Positions 26,575 through 35,168 of a DNA stretch of 64,000 nucleotides are shown piece after piece; position 1 is the stretch's first letter; every line of letters begins with the position of its first letter. Under the pieces are notes generated by a model. That model ran no database searches. It saw nothing but the letters and a program-made list of their open reading frames with translations, and had not been told where the DNA came from. This DNA is from Trebonia sp963811335 (GTDB lineage Bacteria > Actinomycetota > Actinomycetes > Streptosporangiales > Streptosporangiaceae), in assembly GCA_963811335.1 (NCBI GenBank), contig CAWERB010000034.1:62001-126000 (forward strand), given 5' to 3'. Position numbers and translations under genes: made by a program.

Positions 26575-27464
26575 CGGCGGTCTCCGAGCACGCCGAGCAG
26601 GCGCTCCGCGTCGCTCGCGCTCAGCATTCCCGCGGCCAGCGCCCGGTCGGCCGTCAGCCGGGCGAGCGCGAGGTAGGCGGGCAGCGCCCCGGGTTCCGCC
26701 GCCGCGATGGCCGCCACGTGCGCGGCCACCGTGCTGCCGTCGCCGCGGGCTACCGGACCGGTCAGCCCCGCGTCACCGAACCGCAGCGCGTTGTCGAGTG
26801 CGGCGCCGAGCAGCGGGCCGAGCATCCGGTTCGGGTTCTCCGCGCCTGCGTGCCGCAGCAGGGTCGCCGCCTCGGCGACCAGGGTCACCAGGTGGTTGGC
26901 GGCGAATGCGAGCGCGGCGTGGTACAGCGGGCGGTCCTGCTCGGCGATGAACACCGGCTCGCCGCCCATCTCGATGACGAGGGCCTCGGCGGCCGCGCGG
27001 AGCGGGTCAGGCGCGGTCACCCCGAAGCAGACGCCCTTGATCCGGTCCACGTCGTCCTCCCGCCCGGTGAAGGTCATCACCGGGTGCAGCGCGAGCGGCA
27101 GCGCGCCCGCCCGGGTGGCCGGGTCGAGCACACCGGTGCCGTGGGCGCCGCTCGCGTGCGCTACCAGCCGCCCGGCGTACGGCGCGTCGGTGGCGGCGAG
27201 CCCGGCGACCAGGCCGGGCAGCACGTCGTCGGGAACGGTGAGCAGCACAAGGTCCGCCTCCGCGAGGACCCCGGCGGGCTCGGTGAGCTTCGCGCCGGGG
27301 AAGTTGTCCCGCACCCGCTGCTTGGACCGTTCGGAAACGGCCGCAGCCGCGGTCACCTGGTGCCCGGCCCGCTGCAGCGCCCGCGCGAGCGCGATCCCGG
27401 CCCGTCCGGGCCCGATCACGCCAACCCGCAGCCGTGCCGGATGTTCGCTAGTTCCAGTCTCCAC
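26571..27464 (-). CDS. Rossmann-like and DUF2520 domain protein
   Basis: The GTG at 27464 gives 297 residues. The N-terminal Rossmann domain (RLRVGVIGPGRAGIALARALQRAGHQV) is followed by ADLVLLTVPDDVLPGLV and a helical DUF2520 domain (LYHAALAFAANHLVTLVAEA). The layout is that of ketopantoate reductase and related 6-phosphogluconate dehydrogenase-like enzymes, but the substrate of DUF2520 proteins is not established. It overlaps panC by ATGA and is its usual actinobacterial neighbour, so a role in pantothenate or CoA supply is a reasonable inference. Confidence 0.85.
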   Translation of the reverse strand: METGTSEHPARLRVGVIGPGRAGIALARALQRAGHQVTAAAAVSERSKQRVRDNFPGAKLTEPAGVLAEADLVLLTVPDDVLPGLVAGLAATDAPYAGRLVAHASGAHGTGVLDPATRAGALPLALHPVMTFTGREDDVDRIKGVCFGVTAPDPLRAAAEALVIEMGGEPVFIAEQDRPLYHAALAFAANHLVTLVAEAATLLRHAGAENPNRMLGPLLGAALDNALRFGDAGLTGPVARGDGSTVAAHVAAIAAAEPGALPAYLALARLTADRALAAGMLSASDAERLLGVLGDRR

Positions 27465-27654
27465 CGGTACCGGACAGCCCCCTCTTACGCTGGCCAACGC
27501 CTGACAAGGATAGTCCCGCACCCGCACCCGCCGTCGCGCACCGGCCCCGCGCCCGCGCGGCCGCCCGGATCGGCCCGGGGAACCCCGGCCGGGACGGCGC
27601 AGCCTTACCACGCGTCCCTCAGGCAACAAGGTCACCAGTAAATTTTTCGTATCA

Positions 27655-27734
27655 GGTAAACTTTTCACCGGATGTAAAGAAAAGACGTTCGGAACGTCTT
27701 TTCTTTACCCGTCGTGAGATGTTTACCGGTAAAC
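27655..27734. promoter_or_regulatory. Large symmetric AT-rich dyad
   Basis: A 35-bp perfect palindrome (27674-27708, left half GTAAAGAAAAGACGTTC, centre G) is flanked symmetrically by 14-nt arms: GGTAAACTTTTCAC (27655-27668) and GTGAGATGTTTACC (27714-27727), matching at 12 of 14 positions. GTTTACCGGTAAAC (27721-27734) is itself a perfect palindrome. It may be an operator cluster, a terminator or the remnant of a mobile element. Confidence 0.8.
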
Positions 27735-27773
27735 CCGCAGGCGCGGCCCTGGCCGCCGGGTCGGCTTGCCTGC

Positions 27774-27990
27774 CGCCGGACGGCGGGACGGCGGACGACG
27801 GGACGGCAGGACGGCAGGACGGCAGGACGACGGGACGGCGGGCACCGACGGGCCGGCAGCGGCCGGCACCGCCGGGCCCGCAGCGGCCGGCGCCCCGGGG
27901 CGCACCGGGGCGCACCGGGCCGGCGCCCGCCACCGGGGCGCCCGCCACCGGGGCACCGCCACCGCGGCACCGCTAGCGCGCCTTGACTGG
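27774..27990. repeat. GC-rich low-complexity tandem repeats
   Basis: Runs of 8-bp units ACGGCAGG / ACGGCGGG / ACGACGGG (27774-27840) grade into repeats of CACCGGGGCGC (27895-27975). All open frames here are products of this composition. Confidence 0.75.
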
Positions 27991-28100
27991 GCAGGCAAGA
28001 CTGCTTGACTTACCGGCCCGCGCCCGCCTAGCCGCGCGGCTCTGCTCAGGTTCCCCGCGCCCGCGCGGCCGTGTATTTGGCTCGTACGTGACGGGCAAGG

Positions 28101-28595
28101 CTAATGGTGGAAGGGGGACGGGCGGGGCGGCGGCGGCACGGAGTCGTCGTCGTCGCCGTCGGGGTTCTTCGGTACGCGGCAGCAGTACTCAAGGAACAGG
28201 GCGGCGGCGATGAGGACGAGGCAGGCGCCGAACGACAGGCTGGCGTTGACCAGGTCGCCGCGGGGGGTTGGCGCGTTCGTCATCCCGGACAGGTAGATGA
28301 TGAACCCGGCGCTGACGCCGGCGAGCAGCGCCGCGGTCATCGAGCTGGCCTTGGCGAGCGCGACCATCCGGGCGACGAACAGCGGCGGTGCGGGACGCGC
28401 TCCCCGCCGTCCTTGGATGCGGGCCCGGAGGTCGCGGCCCGTCCAGGCCTCCGCGCCCGCCGCGATCAGCAGCGCTGGCACGCCGGTCCAGCTGAGCGGC
28501 GGCAGGCTGGTGTAGACGGCGGTGAGCACCGCCCAGCTCACCGCACCCGCGAGAACGGCGAGGAGCACGAGCGTCCGGGGCCGAGTCGGTCTCAC
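28101..28595 (-). CDS. DUF3180 family membrane protein
   Basis: A 164-residue protein with four hydrophobic helices (LVLLAVLAGAVSWAVLTAVY, WTGVPALLIAAGAEAW, MTAALLAGVSAGFIIYLSG, ASLSFGACLVLIAAALFLEY) and a charged C-terminal tail (DGDDDDSVPPPPRPSPFHH). This is the DUF3180 protein found after folK across actinobacteria; its function is unknown. The GTG start overlaps the folK stop (GTGA). Confidence 0.9.
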   Translation of the reverse strand: MRPTRPRTLVLLAVLAGAVSWAVLTAVYTSLPPLSWTGVPALLIAAGAEAWTGRDLRARIQGRRGARPAPPLFVARMVALAKASSMTAALLAGVSAGFIIYLSGMTNAPTPRGDLVNASLSFGACLVLIAAALFLEYCCRVPKNPDGDDDDSVPPPPRPSPFHH

Positions 28596-29116
28596 GATTC
28601 CGTCCCCGGGGTTGCGAGGGGCGCGCCGTTGCGGCGGATGCCCGAGGCATCGACGGCGGCGAGCAGCTCCGCGACCGGCCCGTGACCGGGAAGCTCGGCC
28701 GCCGGGTCAATGTCGTGCCAGGGCGCGAGCACGAAGGCCCGCTCGTGCGCCCTGGGGTGCGGCAGCGTGAGCTCCGGGTCATCGCTCCGCTCGCCGGACA
28801 CGGTGATGACGTCGATGTCCAGGGTGCGCGGTCCCCAGCGGACCAAGCGCACCCGGTCGAACGCCGCCTCGATCTCGTGCAGCCGGTCGAGCAGCCCATG
28901 AGACGGGAGGGTGGTCTCGGCAAGGATCACGGCGTTCAGGTAGTCAGGCTGCGGCGGCCCGCCTACTGGCACGGTCTCGTAGACGGGGGAAACGGCGATC
29001 AAGCGCACCTCCGAGAGCCCCGCGATGGCGTCCACGCCACCTTGGAGTATGTCTCGCCTGTCTCCGAGGTTACTGCCAAGGGCAAGCACGACCGCCCGTC
29101 CTGCGCGCACCGTCAT
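28592..29116 (-). CDS. folK: 2-amino-4-hydroxy-6-hydroxymethyldihydropteridine pyrophosphokinase FolK
   Basis: FolK transfers pyrophosphate from ATP to 6-hydroxymethyl-dihydropterin in folate synthesis. From ATG 29116 it has 174 residues: VVLALGSNLGDR at the N-terminus, VSPVYETVPVGGPPQPDYLNAVI, and the signature RWGPRTLDIDVI with two metal-binding aspartates, then LPHPRAHERAFVLAP. The start overlaps the folP stop (ATGA). FolB, which often sits between FolP and FolK, is absent here. Confidence 0.96.
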   Translation of the reverse strand: MTVRAGRAVVLALGSNLGDRRDILQGGVDAIAGLSEVRLIAVSPVYETVPVGGPPQPDYLNAVILAETTLPSHGLLDRLHEIEAAFDRVRLVRWGPRTLDIDVITVSGERSDDPELTLPHPRAHERAFVLAPWHDIDPAAELPGHGPVAELLAAVDASGIRRNGAPLATPGTES

Positions 29117-29994
29117 GAGCGCGCGGCCGCGCGGTAGGCGGCCGCTACCCGGACCGCGTCGGCGTTCGCCGGGACCTGGTGGACCCGGACGCACCACGCG
29201 CCGGCCGCTGCGGATAGCGCGGTGATGGCGGCCGTCGCCGCGTCGTTCTCCATGAACGGCCGCGGCTCACCGCCGGAGTCGAAAAGCTTACTCAGGTACC
29301 GCTTGCGCGAGGCGCCGACGAGCACGGGGAAGTCGCGACCGCCGATCGTGGCGAGCTCACGCAGCCCGGCAAGCAGCTGCCAGTTGTGCGCCTCGGTGCC
29401 GCTTGGAGCCGGGTTCTTGCTGAATCCCAGCCCGGGGTCGAGCACGATCATCGACGGATCGACGCCCTCGGCGGTCACCGCGCCGATCCGCTGGGCGAGC
29501 TCGTCGTGCACCTCGCGGACCACGTCCTGGTAGACGGCCCGCTTCTCCATGTCGTGGCTGTGCCCGCGCCAGTGCATCACGACGTAGGGTACCCCGGCCT
29601 TGGCCACCAGCCGGGGCATGTACGGGTCGGCGAGTCCGCCGCTGACGTCGTTGACCAGGCTGACGCCCGCCTCGACCGCCCATTGCGCCACCTGGGCGCG
29701 CATCGTGTCTACACTGACCACGGCCCCCGCCTTGACGAGCTCGGTGATCACCGGCTTGACCCGGCGCAGTTCCTCGTCGGCTGGGATCCGCTGCGCACCC
29801 GGCCTCGTCGACTCCCCGCCGACGTCGATGATGTCGGCGCCCTGGGCCATCAGCTCAAGGCCGTGCTGGATCGCCGCATCGGCGCCGAACCAGCGCCCGC
29901 CGTCGGAGAAGGAGTCAGGCGTCACGTTGACCACACCCATGACCAGGCATCGGCCCGCCCGAGGCGACCCGGCGAGACCAGGCAGATTGACCAT
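29113..29994 (-). CDS. folP: Dihydropteroate synthase FolP
   Basis: FolP condenses p-aminobenzoate with the pterin pyrophosphate and is the sulfonamide target. From ATG 29994 the protein has 293 residues with the TIM-barrel motifs MGVVNVTPDSFSDGG, IIDVGGESTRPGA, SLVNDVSGG, MHWRGHS, IVLDPGLGFSKN and LVGASRKRYL. No ribosome binding site is visible; TACCAT lies 7 nt before the ATG on the coding strand and may be a -10 element for a leaderless transcript. Confidence 0.96.
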   Translation of the reverse strand: MVNLPGLAGSPRAGRCLVMGVVNVTPDSFSDGGRWFGADAAIQHGLELMAQGADIIDVGGESTRPGAQRIPADEELRRVKPVITELVKAGAVVSVDTMRAQVAQWAVEAGVSLVNDVSGGLADPYMPRLVAKAGVPYVVMHWRGHSHDMEKRAVYQDVVREVHDELAQRIGAVTAEGVDPSMIVLDPGLGFSKNPAPSGTEAHNWQLLAGLRELATIGGRDFPVLVGASRKRYLSKLFDSGGEPRPFMENDAATAAITALSAAAGAWCVRVHQVPANADAVRVAAAYRAAARS

Positions 29995-30059
29995 AACGGG
30001 AATGGTAGCCAGCCGGCCCCGGTCAGCGCGGGCAGGCCCGGCAAGCCGCGGTCGTGCGG

Positions 30060-31940
30060 TCAGGCCTGCTCTGCGTGGACGCCGGGCGTCGCCCGCGTGC
30101 CCGGGCGGCGCCCGGGCAGGCGGAGGCGGCCCGCCGCCCGGCGCACGTACCGCTTCACCTCGAGCTTCGGCCACACGAGGAACGCTTCGGCCTCAAGGGC
30201 GGCGAGCGCGATGCGCGGCGCGTCCCGCCCGCTGGTGAAGACGAAGAAGCGCGGCTCCCAGACGGGGCTGAACTTCGCGTTGAACTTGTAGAGCGACTCG
30301 ATCTGGAACCACCGGGACAGGAAGACGAGCAGCCCGCGCCACGCCTTGAGTACCGGCCCCGCGCCGATTCGCTCGCCGCGCTCGAGCGCGGCGCGGAACA
30401 TGGCGAAGTTCAGCGAGACGCGCTTCACGCCGAGCCCGGGAGCGGCCTTGATGGCCTCGACGATCAGGAAGTCGTTCAGCCCTGCCTGCGCGGTCTTGTC
30501 GCGCCGCATCAGGTCGAGGGAGAGCCCGTCGTTGCCCCAGGGCACGAATTGCAGCACAGCCCGGAGCACGCCATCCTCCTTGGCGGTCACCAGGACGCAC
30601 TTCTCGTCGCCCGGGACCCCGAGGCGACCGAGCGCCATCGAGAAACCGCGCTCGACGTGGGTGCCCCGCCAGCGGTCCGCCTCCCTGATCATCCGGTCGA
30701 GCTCCTGCTGCGGAATGTCACCGACCCGGCGGACCTCCGCGGTGTAGCCGTTCTTGGCGACGCGGTTGACCATCTGCCTGACGTTGCGCATCTGGCGGCC
30801 GGAGAGGCTGAAGTCCGCGACGCTGACGATGGCCTCGTCACCCAGCTCCAGGGCGGTCAGGTCGCCCTCACGGCACCACACCTCGGCCCCGAGCTCGCTG
30901 CAGCCCATGACCGCGGGCCGCCACGCGTGCCGCGCCGCCTCGCTGAGGAACTCAGCGATGGCGCCCGGCCACGCCTCAGAGTCGCCAAGCGGGTCGCCCG
31001 CGGCCAGCATCACGCCTGCCACTACGCGGTAGCAGATGCCCGATTTGCCAGACGGCGACCAGATCACGCTCTTGTCGTCGCGCAGCGCGAAGTAACCGAG
31101 CGAGTCGCGGTCGCCGTACCGGTCCAGCAGCTCGCGGATCCTGGTCGCGTCGGCGGCGGCGAGCCCCGGGCGCGGCCGGTCCGAGCGCAGGAACAGGTAG
31201 ATGGTGACCACGACGGTGAACACACCGAGCGCGCTGGTGAGCACGTGATACAGGTCGCCGCGCGCATCGGACGCCCACGTGATGGGGACGGGCCCGGCCA
31301 CGCCGACCAGTTCATACAGCACGTCCTGCAGCCGCTCGACCAGCGAGTAGCTGCCGGAAAGCGGCCCGACCTGAAGGTAGCCGAGGCCGATCGCGAAGTC
31401 CATCACGACGAGGACGAGGAAGGCCCGCAGCGCGGTCCGCCGGTTGCGCGGGTCAGCGACCGCGTAGAAGTCCTCGTGGCGGTAGAGCAGCACGCCGAGC
31501 AGGACGATCGCGACAATGCTCGAGACGGAGATGCCACGCGGATAGTGCAGGAAGTGGAGGACGATATCGAACGCGAGCAGCCCGAGCACGGCCTGCCACG
31601 CGCGCCTCTTACGCCGCCGCAGCCCGCGGGCGAGCATCAGCAGCAGGAGGCCGATGATCACGTCCGAGCTCCGGGTGACGTTGGTGAGCGTCCCCGGCAC
31701 GACGGAGTTGACTTTGTGCGCTTCCAGTGCATGGTGCCAGGCCGGCTTGAAGACGGCGAGCACATCGGACAGGCCGATAAGGAAGGTGAGCAGCGCGGCC
31801 ACGGCGGGAATCCAGGTCAGCCGCCTGCCATGCTTACGCTCCGGTGAGTTGCCTCCCGGATCACGCGCGCGCGATATGTCGCTCTCTGTCATCTCAAATC
31901 TCTTGTCAGGCCCCGAATCATGGATGAGCAGAGTAGTCAT
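30060..31940 (-). CDS. MprF/LysX-like phosphatidylglycerol lysyltransferase (DUF2156) membrane protein
   Basis: From ATG 31940 the protein has 626 residues. About seven N-terminal membrane helices (WIPAVAALLTFLIGLSDVLAVF, VIIGLLLLMLARGL, FLVLVVMDFAIGLGYLQVG, VFTVVVTIYLFL) precede a cytoplasmic GNAT-like DUF2156 domain (LGYFALRDDKSVIWSPSGKSGICYRVVAGVMLAAGDPLG, FVPWGNDGLSLDLMRRD, VKRVSLNFAMFRAAL, YKFNAKFSPVWEPRF). This is the aminoacyl-phosphatidylglycerol synthase layout, which adds lysine or another residue to membrane lipid and raises resistance to cationic peptides. There is no fused LysRS domain, but lysS is encoded 6 kb downstream. It sits inside the fol gene series. Confidence 0.85.
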   Translation of the reverse strand: MTTLLIHDSGPDKRFEMTESDISRARDPGGNSPERKHGRRLTWIPAVAALLTFLIGLSDVLAVFKPAWHHALEAHKVNSVVPGTLTNVTRSSDVIIGLLLLMLARGLRRRKRRAWQAVLGLLAFDIVLHFLHYPRGISVSSIVAIVLLGVLLYRHEDFYAVADPRNRRTALRAFLVLVVMDFAIGLGYLQVGPLSGSYSLVERLQDVLYELVGVAGPVPITWASDARGDLYHVLTSALGVFTVVVTIYLFLRSDRPRPGLAAADATRIRELLDRYGDRDSLGYFALRDDKSVIWSPSGKSGICYRVVAGVMLAAGDPLGDSEAWPGAIAEFLSEAARHAWRPAVMGCSELGAEVWCREGDLTALELGDEAIVSVADFSLSGRQMRNVRQMVNRVAKNGYTAEVRRVGDIPQQELDRMIREADRWRGTHVERGFSMALGRLGVPGDEKCVLVTAKEDGVLRAVLQFVPWGNDGLSLDLMRRDKTAQAGLNDFLIVEAIKAAPGLGVKRVSLNFAMFRAALERGERIGAGPVLKAWRGLLVFLSRWFQIESLYKFNAKFSPVWEPRFFVFTSGRDAPRIALAALEAEAFLVWPKLEVKRYVRRAAGRLRLPGRRPGTRATPGVHAEQA

Positions 31941-32306
31941 GACAGCCTCGCCAAGCACTGCCCATTCCCTGATCTGCTGAAGATCTTCCTAAGCGGCACG
32001 GCGGCCAGACACGCGCGCGACGGCAGTCGCCGTCTTAGCAAGTTCTCCACAGCTAAGGTACCTCCAAGCACCCCGGATCAACCGAACGAGTGGTAAAACT
32101 GAAGTATTTCTCCCGTCCTGCCCGAAGTCCCCGCGGGCAAGGGCCGGGATGAAAGTCCCACTGTCCGGCAATCAATAAGACGCACGGGAGGCGGTGATCG
32201 GTTCACACAATTCGGACCGTTTTCCGCTACCCCCGCCCAAAGCGGGTAAACGCGGTCATACCGCTCGCCGCTAAATCCGGAGGTTTCCTCCGGATTTACC
32301 GTTCGG
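31941..32306. other. Intergenic region between folE and the MprF-like gene
   Basis: This 366-bp region contains the folE terminator (32272-32298) and an inverted repeat: TTTCTCCCG (32107-32115) with CGGGATGAAA (32145-32154), copy D of the family also seen at 10335, 46588 and 60645. A shorter hairpin CCCGC-CCAAA-GCGGG lies near 32234-32248. No gene is evident. Confidence 0.5.
32272..32298 (-). terminator. folE terminator, perfect 12-bp stem
   Basis: TAAATCCGGAGG (32272-32283) pairs exactly with CCTCCGGATTTA (32287-32298) around a 3-nt loop, 8 nt downstream of the folE stop on the minus strand. Confidence 0.9.
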
Positions 32307-32951
32307 TTATTTAATGCCGAAGAGCAGCGACATCGCCTCGGCGCGGGTCCTCGCATCCTTGCGGAAGACGCCACGGACGGCGGATGTCACGGTGGTCGCG
32401 CCCGGCTTGCGCACCCCGCGCATGGACATGCACAGGTGCTCGCACTCGAGCACCACGATCACCCCGCGCGGCTCCAGGATCCGCATCAGCGCGTCGGCGA
32501 TCTGGCAGGTCATCCGCTCCTGCACCTGCGGTCGCTTGGCGTACACGTCGGCCAGCCTGGCGAGCTTGGACAGGCCGGTGATCTCCCCCTTGGCGTTCGG
32601 TATGTAGCCGATGTGCGCCTTGCCGAAGAAGGGCACCAGGTGGTGCTCGCACATGCTGTAGACCTCGATGTCCCGCACGAGCACGATCTCGTCGTGCTCG
32701 GCGTCGAAGACCGTGGTCAGCACTTCCTCGGGACGCTGGCGGAGGCCGGCGAACTGTTCCGCGTACATCCTGGCGACCCGTGCCGGGGTGTCGACAAGCC
32801 CGTCACGCTCCGGGTCCTCGCCGAGCGCGAGGAGGATCTCGCGGACCGCGCGCTCGATCCTCGCCTGGTCTACCTGGGGCTGACCAGGCGCGAGCCGCTC
32901 ACCCGCAGCCGGCGCGTGCACCCCAGCCGCAGGCTGTCCGTCGATCGCCAT
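32307..32951 (-). CDS. folE: GTP cyclohydrolase I FolE
   Basis: FolE converts GTP to dihydroneopterin triphosphate, the entry step of folate synthesis. From ATG 32951 it has 214 residues. The zinc and catalytic residues are visible in YSMCEHHLVPFFGKAHIGYIP and in VVLECEHLCMSMRGV (Cys and His). The C-terminus ARTRAEAMSLLFGIK is typical. It starts 4 nt after the ftsH stop on the same strand, so it is probably cotranscribed with ftsH. Confidence 0.97.
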   Translation of the reverse strand: MAIDGQPAAGVHAPAAGERLAPGQPQVDQARIERAVREILLALGEDPERDGLVDTPARVARMYAEQFAGLRQRPEEVLTTVFDAEHDEIVLVRDIEVYSMCEHHLVPFFGKAHIGYIPNAKGEITGLSKLARLADVYAKRPQVQERMTCQIADALMRILEPRGVIVVLECEHLCMSMRGVRKPGATTVTSAVRGVFRKDARTRAEAMSLLFGIK

Positions 32952-32955
32952 GAGT

Positions 32956-34962
32956 TCAGTCGCTGCCCTCGGATGAGCCCGAGTCAAGGCCGTAGCCGAG
33001 CGCCTGGCCGTTCGCCGGGCCCTGGATGCCCTCAAGGCCCGAGCTCGCCGCGAGCGCCAGCTCCTTGGGCGACATGACCGGTGGCCGGTCGGACGGCAGC
33101 CGCTTGCCGTAGCCGGTGTACGTGCCGCGAACCGACCGCCTCTGCACCGGCGCGAAGACCTCGAGCACCTGCTTGCGGGAGAGCGTCTCGTGCTCAAGGA
33201 GCTGGAGCACCAGGTTGTCGAGCACGTCGCGGTACTCGACGAGCACCTCCCACGCCTCGTCGTGGGCCGCCTCGATCAGCCGCTTGATCTCCTCGTCGAT
33301 CGCGGACGCGATCTCCTCGGAGTAGTCCCTGCTGTGTGACATGTCCCGGCCGAGGAACGGCTCGGCGTCGCCGCTGCCGAACTTCCGCGCGCCGAGCCGC
33401 TCGCTCATGCCGTACTCGGTGACCATGTTGCGGGCGATCTGGGTGGCCTTCTCGATGTCGTTGGCCGCGCCGCTCGTCGGCTCGTGGAAGATGATCTCCT
33501 CCGCGGTCCGGCCACCGAGCAGCATCGCCAGCTGGTCCTGCATCTCGGCCCGGGTGGTGAGGAACTTGTCCTCGGTCGGCAGCGCCATGGTGTAGCCGAG
33601 CGCGCGGCCGCGCGGGATGATGGTGACCTTGTGCACCGGGTCGGCGTTCGCCATCGCGTGCCCGACCAGGGCGTGCCCGCCCTCGTGGTAGGCGATCAGC
33701 TTCCGTTCCTTCTCCGACAGCAGCACGCTCTTGCGCTGGGGTCCGGTCATCACGCGGTCGATGGCCTCCTCGAGCGCGGCCATGTTGATCTGCTTGCCGT
33801 TGGTGCGGGCGGTGAGCAGCGCCGCCTCGTTGATCACGTTGGCGAGGTCCGCGCCGGTGAAGCCGGGGGTACGCCGCGCGATGATGTCCAGGTCCGCGTC
33901 GGACGCGATGGGCTTGCCGCGAGCGTGCACCTTGAGGATGCCCCTGCGGCCCGTCAGGTCCGGCTGAGCCACGACGATCTGCCGGTCGAACCGCCCCGGG
34001 CGCAGCAGCGCCGGGTCGAGGATGTCCGGCCGGTTGGTGGCGGCGATCACGATCACGCCGCCCTTGGTGTCGAACCCGTCGAGCTCGACGAGCATCTGGT
34101 TCAGCGTCTGCTCGCGCTCGTCGTGCCCGCCGCCGAGCCCGGCGCCGCGGTGCCGGCCCACGGCGTCGATCTCGTCGACGAACACGATCGCCGGGGCATT
34201 CGCCTTGGCCTGCTCGAACAGGTCGCGCACCCGCGAGGCGCCGACGCCGACGAACATCTCCACGAAGTCGGAACCGGAAATCGAGTAGAACGGAACGCCC
34301 GCCTCGCCCGCGACCGCCCGGGCGAGCAGCGTCTTGCCGGTGCCGGGCGGGCCGTACAGCAGCACGCCCTTGGGGATCTTCGCGCCGATCGCCTGGAACT
34401 TCGCCGGGTTCTGCAGGAACTCCTTGATCTCCTGCAGCTCCTCGATGGCCTCGTCGGCCCCGGCCACGTCGGCGAAGGTGGTCTTCGGCGTGTCCTTGGT
34501 GATCAGCTTGGCCCGTGACTTCCCGAAATTCATCACCCGCGAGCCGCCGCCCTGCATCTGGCTCAGCAGGAAGAAGAAGAAGAGCGCGATCACAAGGTAC
34601 GGGACTAGCGTCTCAAGGATGGAAAGCAGCGCGCTCGACTTGGGGATCTGCACGTTGTAGCCGCCCTGCAGCTGGCCCTTGTCGAACTGAGACTGGAGCA
34701 ACTGCTGCAACTGCTGGCCCTGGCCGGTGATGAAGTCGGCCTGGTACTGCTTGCCGTCCGTCGCCGTCACCTGGATGGTCTGGTTCTTGTCGGTGAGCAC
34801 CGCCGACTTGACCTTGCCCTGCTCAATCAGCTGGACGACTTTCCCGGTATCCGCCGCCTGGTAGCTGCTACCAGAGTTGGCCCAGCCCAACGTGATCGTT
34901 ATGACCAGCACCGCAAGGAGCACCAGCAGTAGCGGTCCGCGGAAAATACGCTTCAATTCCAT
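32956..34962 (-). CDS. ftsH: ATP-dependent zinc metalloprotease FtsH
   Basis: A membrane-bound AAA+ protease for quality control. The 668 residues comprise TM1 (about 10-27), a periplasmic domain, TM2 (about 111-134), an AAA+ module with Walker A GPPGTGKT at 204-211, pore-region FVEMFVGVGASRVRDLF, Walker B FVDEIDAVGR and second-region-of-homology RPGRFDRQIVV, and an M41 protease domain with zinc site H426-E-G-G-H430. A Gly/Ser/Asp-rich C-terminal tail follows. AAGGGG precedes the ATG. No truncation. Confidence 0.97.
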   Translation of the reverse strand: MELKRIFRGPLLLVLLAVLVITITLGWANSGSSYQAADTGKVVQLIEQGKVKSAVLTDKNQTIQVTATDGKQYQADFITGQGQQLQQLLQSQFDKGQLQGGYNVQIPKSSALLSILETLVPYLVIALFFFFLLSQMQGGGSRVMNFGKSRAKLITKDTPKTTFADVAGADEAIEELQEIKEFLQNPAKFQAIGAKIPKGVLLYGPPGTGKTLLARAVAGEAGVPFYSISGSDFVEMFVGVGASRVRDLFEQAKANAPAIVFVDEIDAVGRHRGAGLGGGHDEREQTLNQMLVELDGFDTKGGVIVIAATNRPDILDPALLRPGRFDRQIVVAQPDLTGRRGILKVHARGKPIASDADLDIIARRTPGFTGADLANVINEAALLTARTNGKQINMAALEEAIDRVMTGPQRKSVLLSEKERKLIAYHEGGHALVGHAMANADPVHKVTIIPRGRALGYTMALPTEDKFLTTRAEMQDQLAMLLGGRTAEEIIFHEPTSGAANDIEKATQIARNMVTEYGMSERLGARKFGSGDAEPFLGRDMSHSRDYSEEIASAIDEEIKRLIEAAHDEAWEVLVEYRDVLDNLVLQLLEHETLSRKQVLEVFAPVQRRSVRGTYTGYGKRLPSDRPPVMSPKELALAASSGLEGIQGPANGQALGYGLDSGSSEGSD

Positions 34963-35168
34963 TGTGAGCGACCCCTTGGGCCCGGGGCCGTTCCCTCCTG
35001 ACCAGCCTCACGTCCCGCCGACCACCGGCGGCACCGCCTGTCCCAGTCCTAGTCGGACTGCGCCGACCGTATCCGAACCATGATGATTCCCTGACGGTAC
35101 ATCAACGCTACCTGTAGCGGCATGTGTTCCCCACCGCCCCCCGACCACGCCAGAGACGATCGTCGTTT

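Larger units (their letters stand above)
27465..28100. other. Gene-free region of 636 bp with symmetric dyad and low-complexity DNA
   Basis: It separates the folP-folK-DUF3180 group from the DUF2520-panC-coaX-lysS group. The left part holds the DUF2520 gene promoter region and the AT-rich dyad at 27655-27734; the right part (27774-27990) is low-complexity GC repeats. Open frames across it have no recognisable protein character. Confidence 0.6.

Noticed and set aside
27652..28010. Several overlapping open frames on both strands
   Set aside because: They are produced by low-complexity GC repeats, have Arg/Pro/Ala composition in all frames, no ribosome binding sites and no family resemblance.
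30054..31847. Long plus-strand open frame opposite the MprF-like gene
   Set aside because: Antisense shadow; the composition is Arg/Asp/Gly-rich with no membrane helices or motifs, whereas the minus strand encodes a coherent membrane enzyme.
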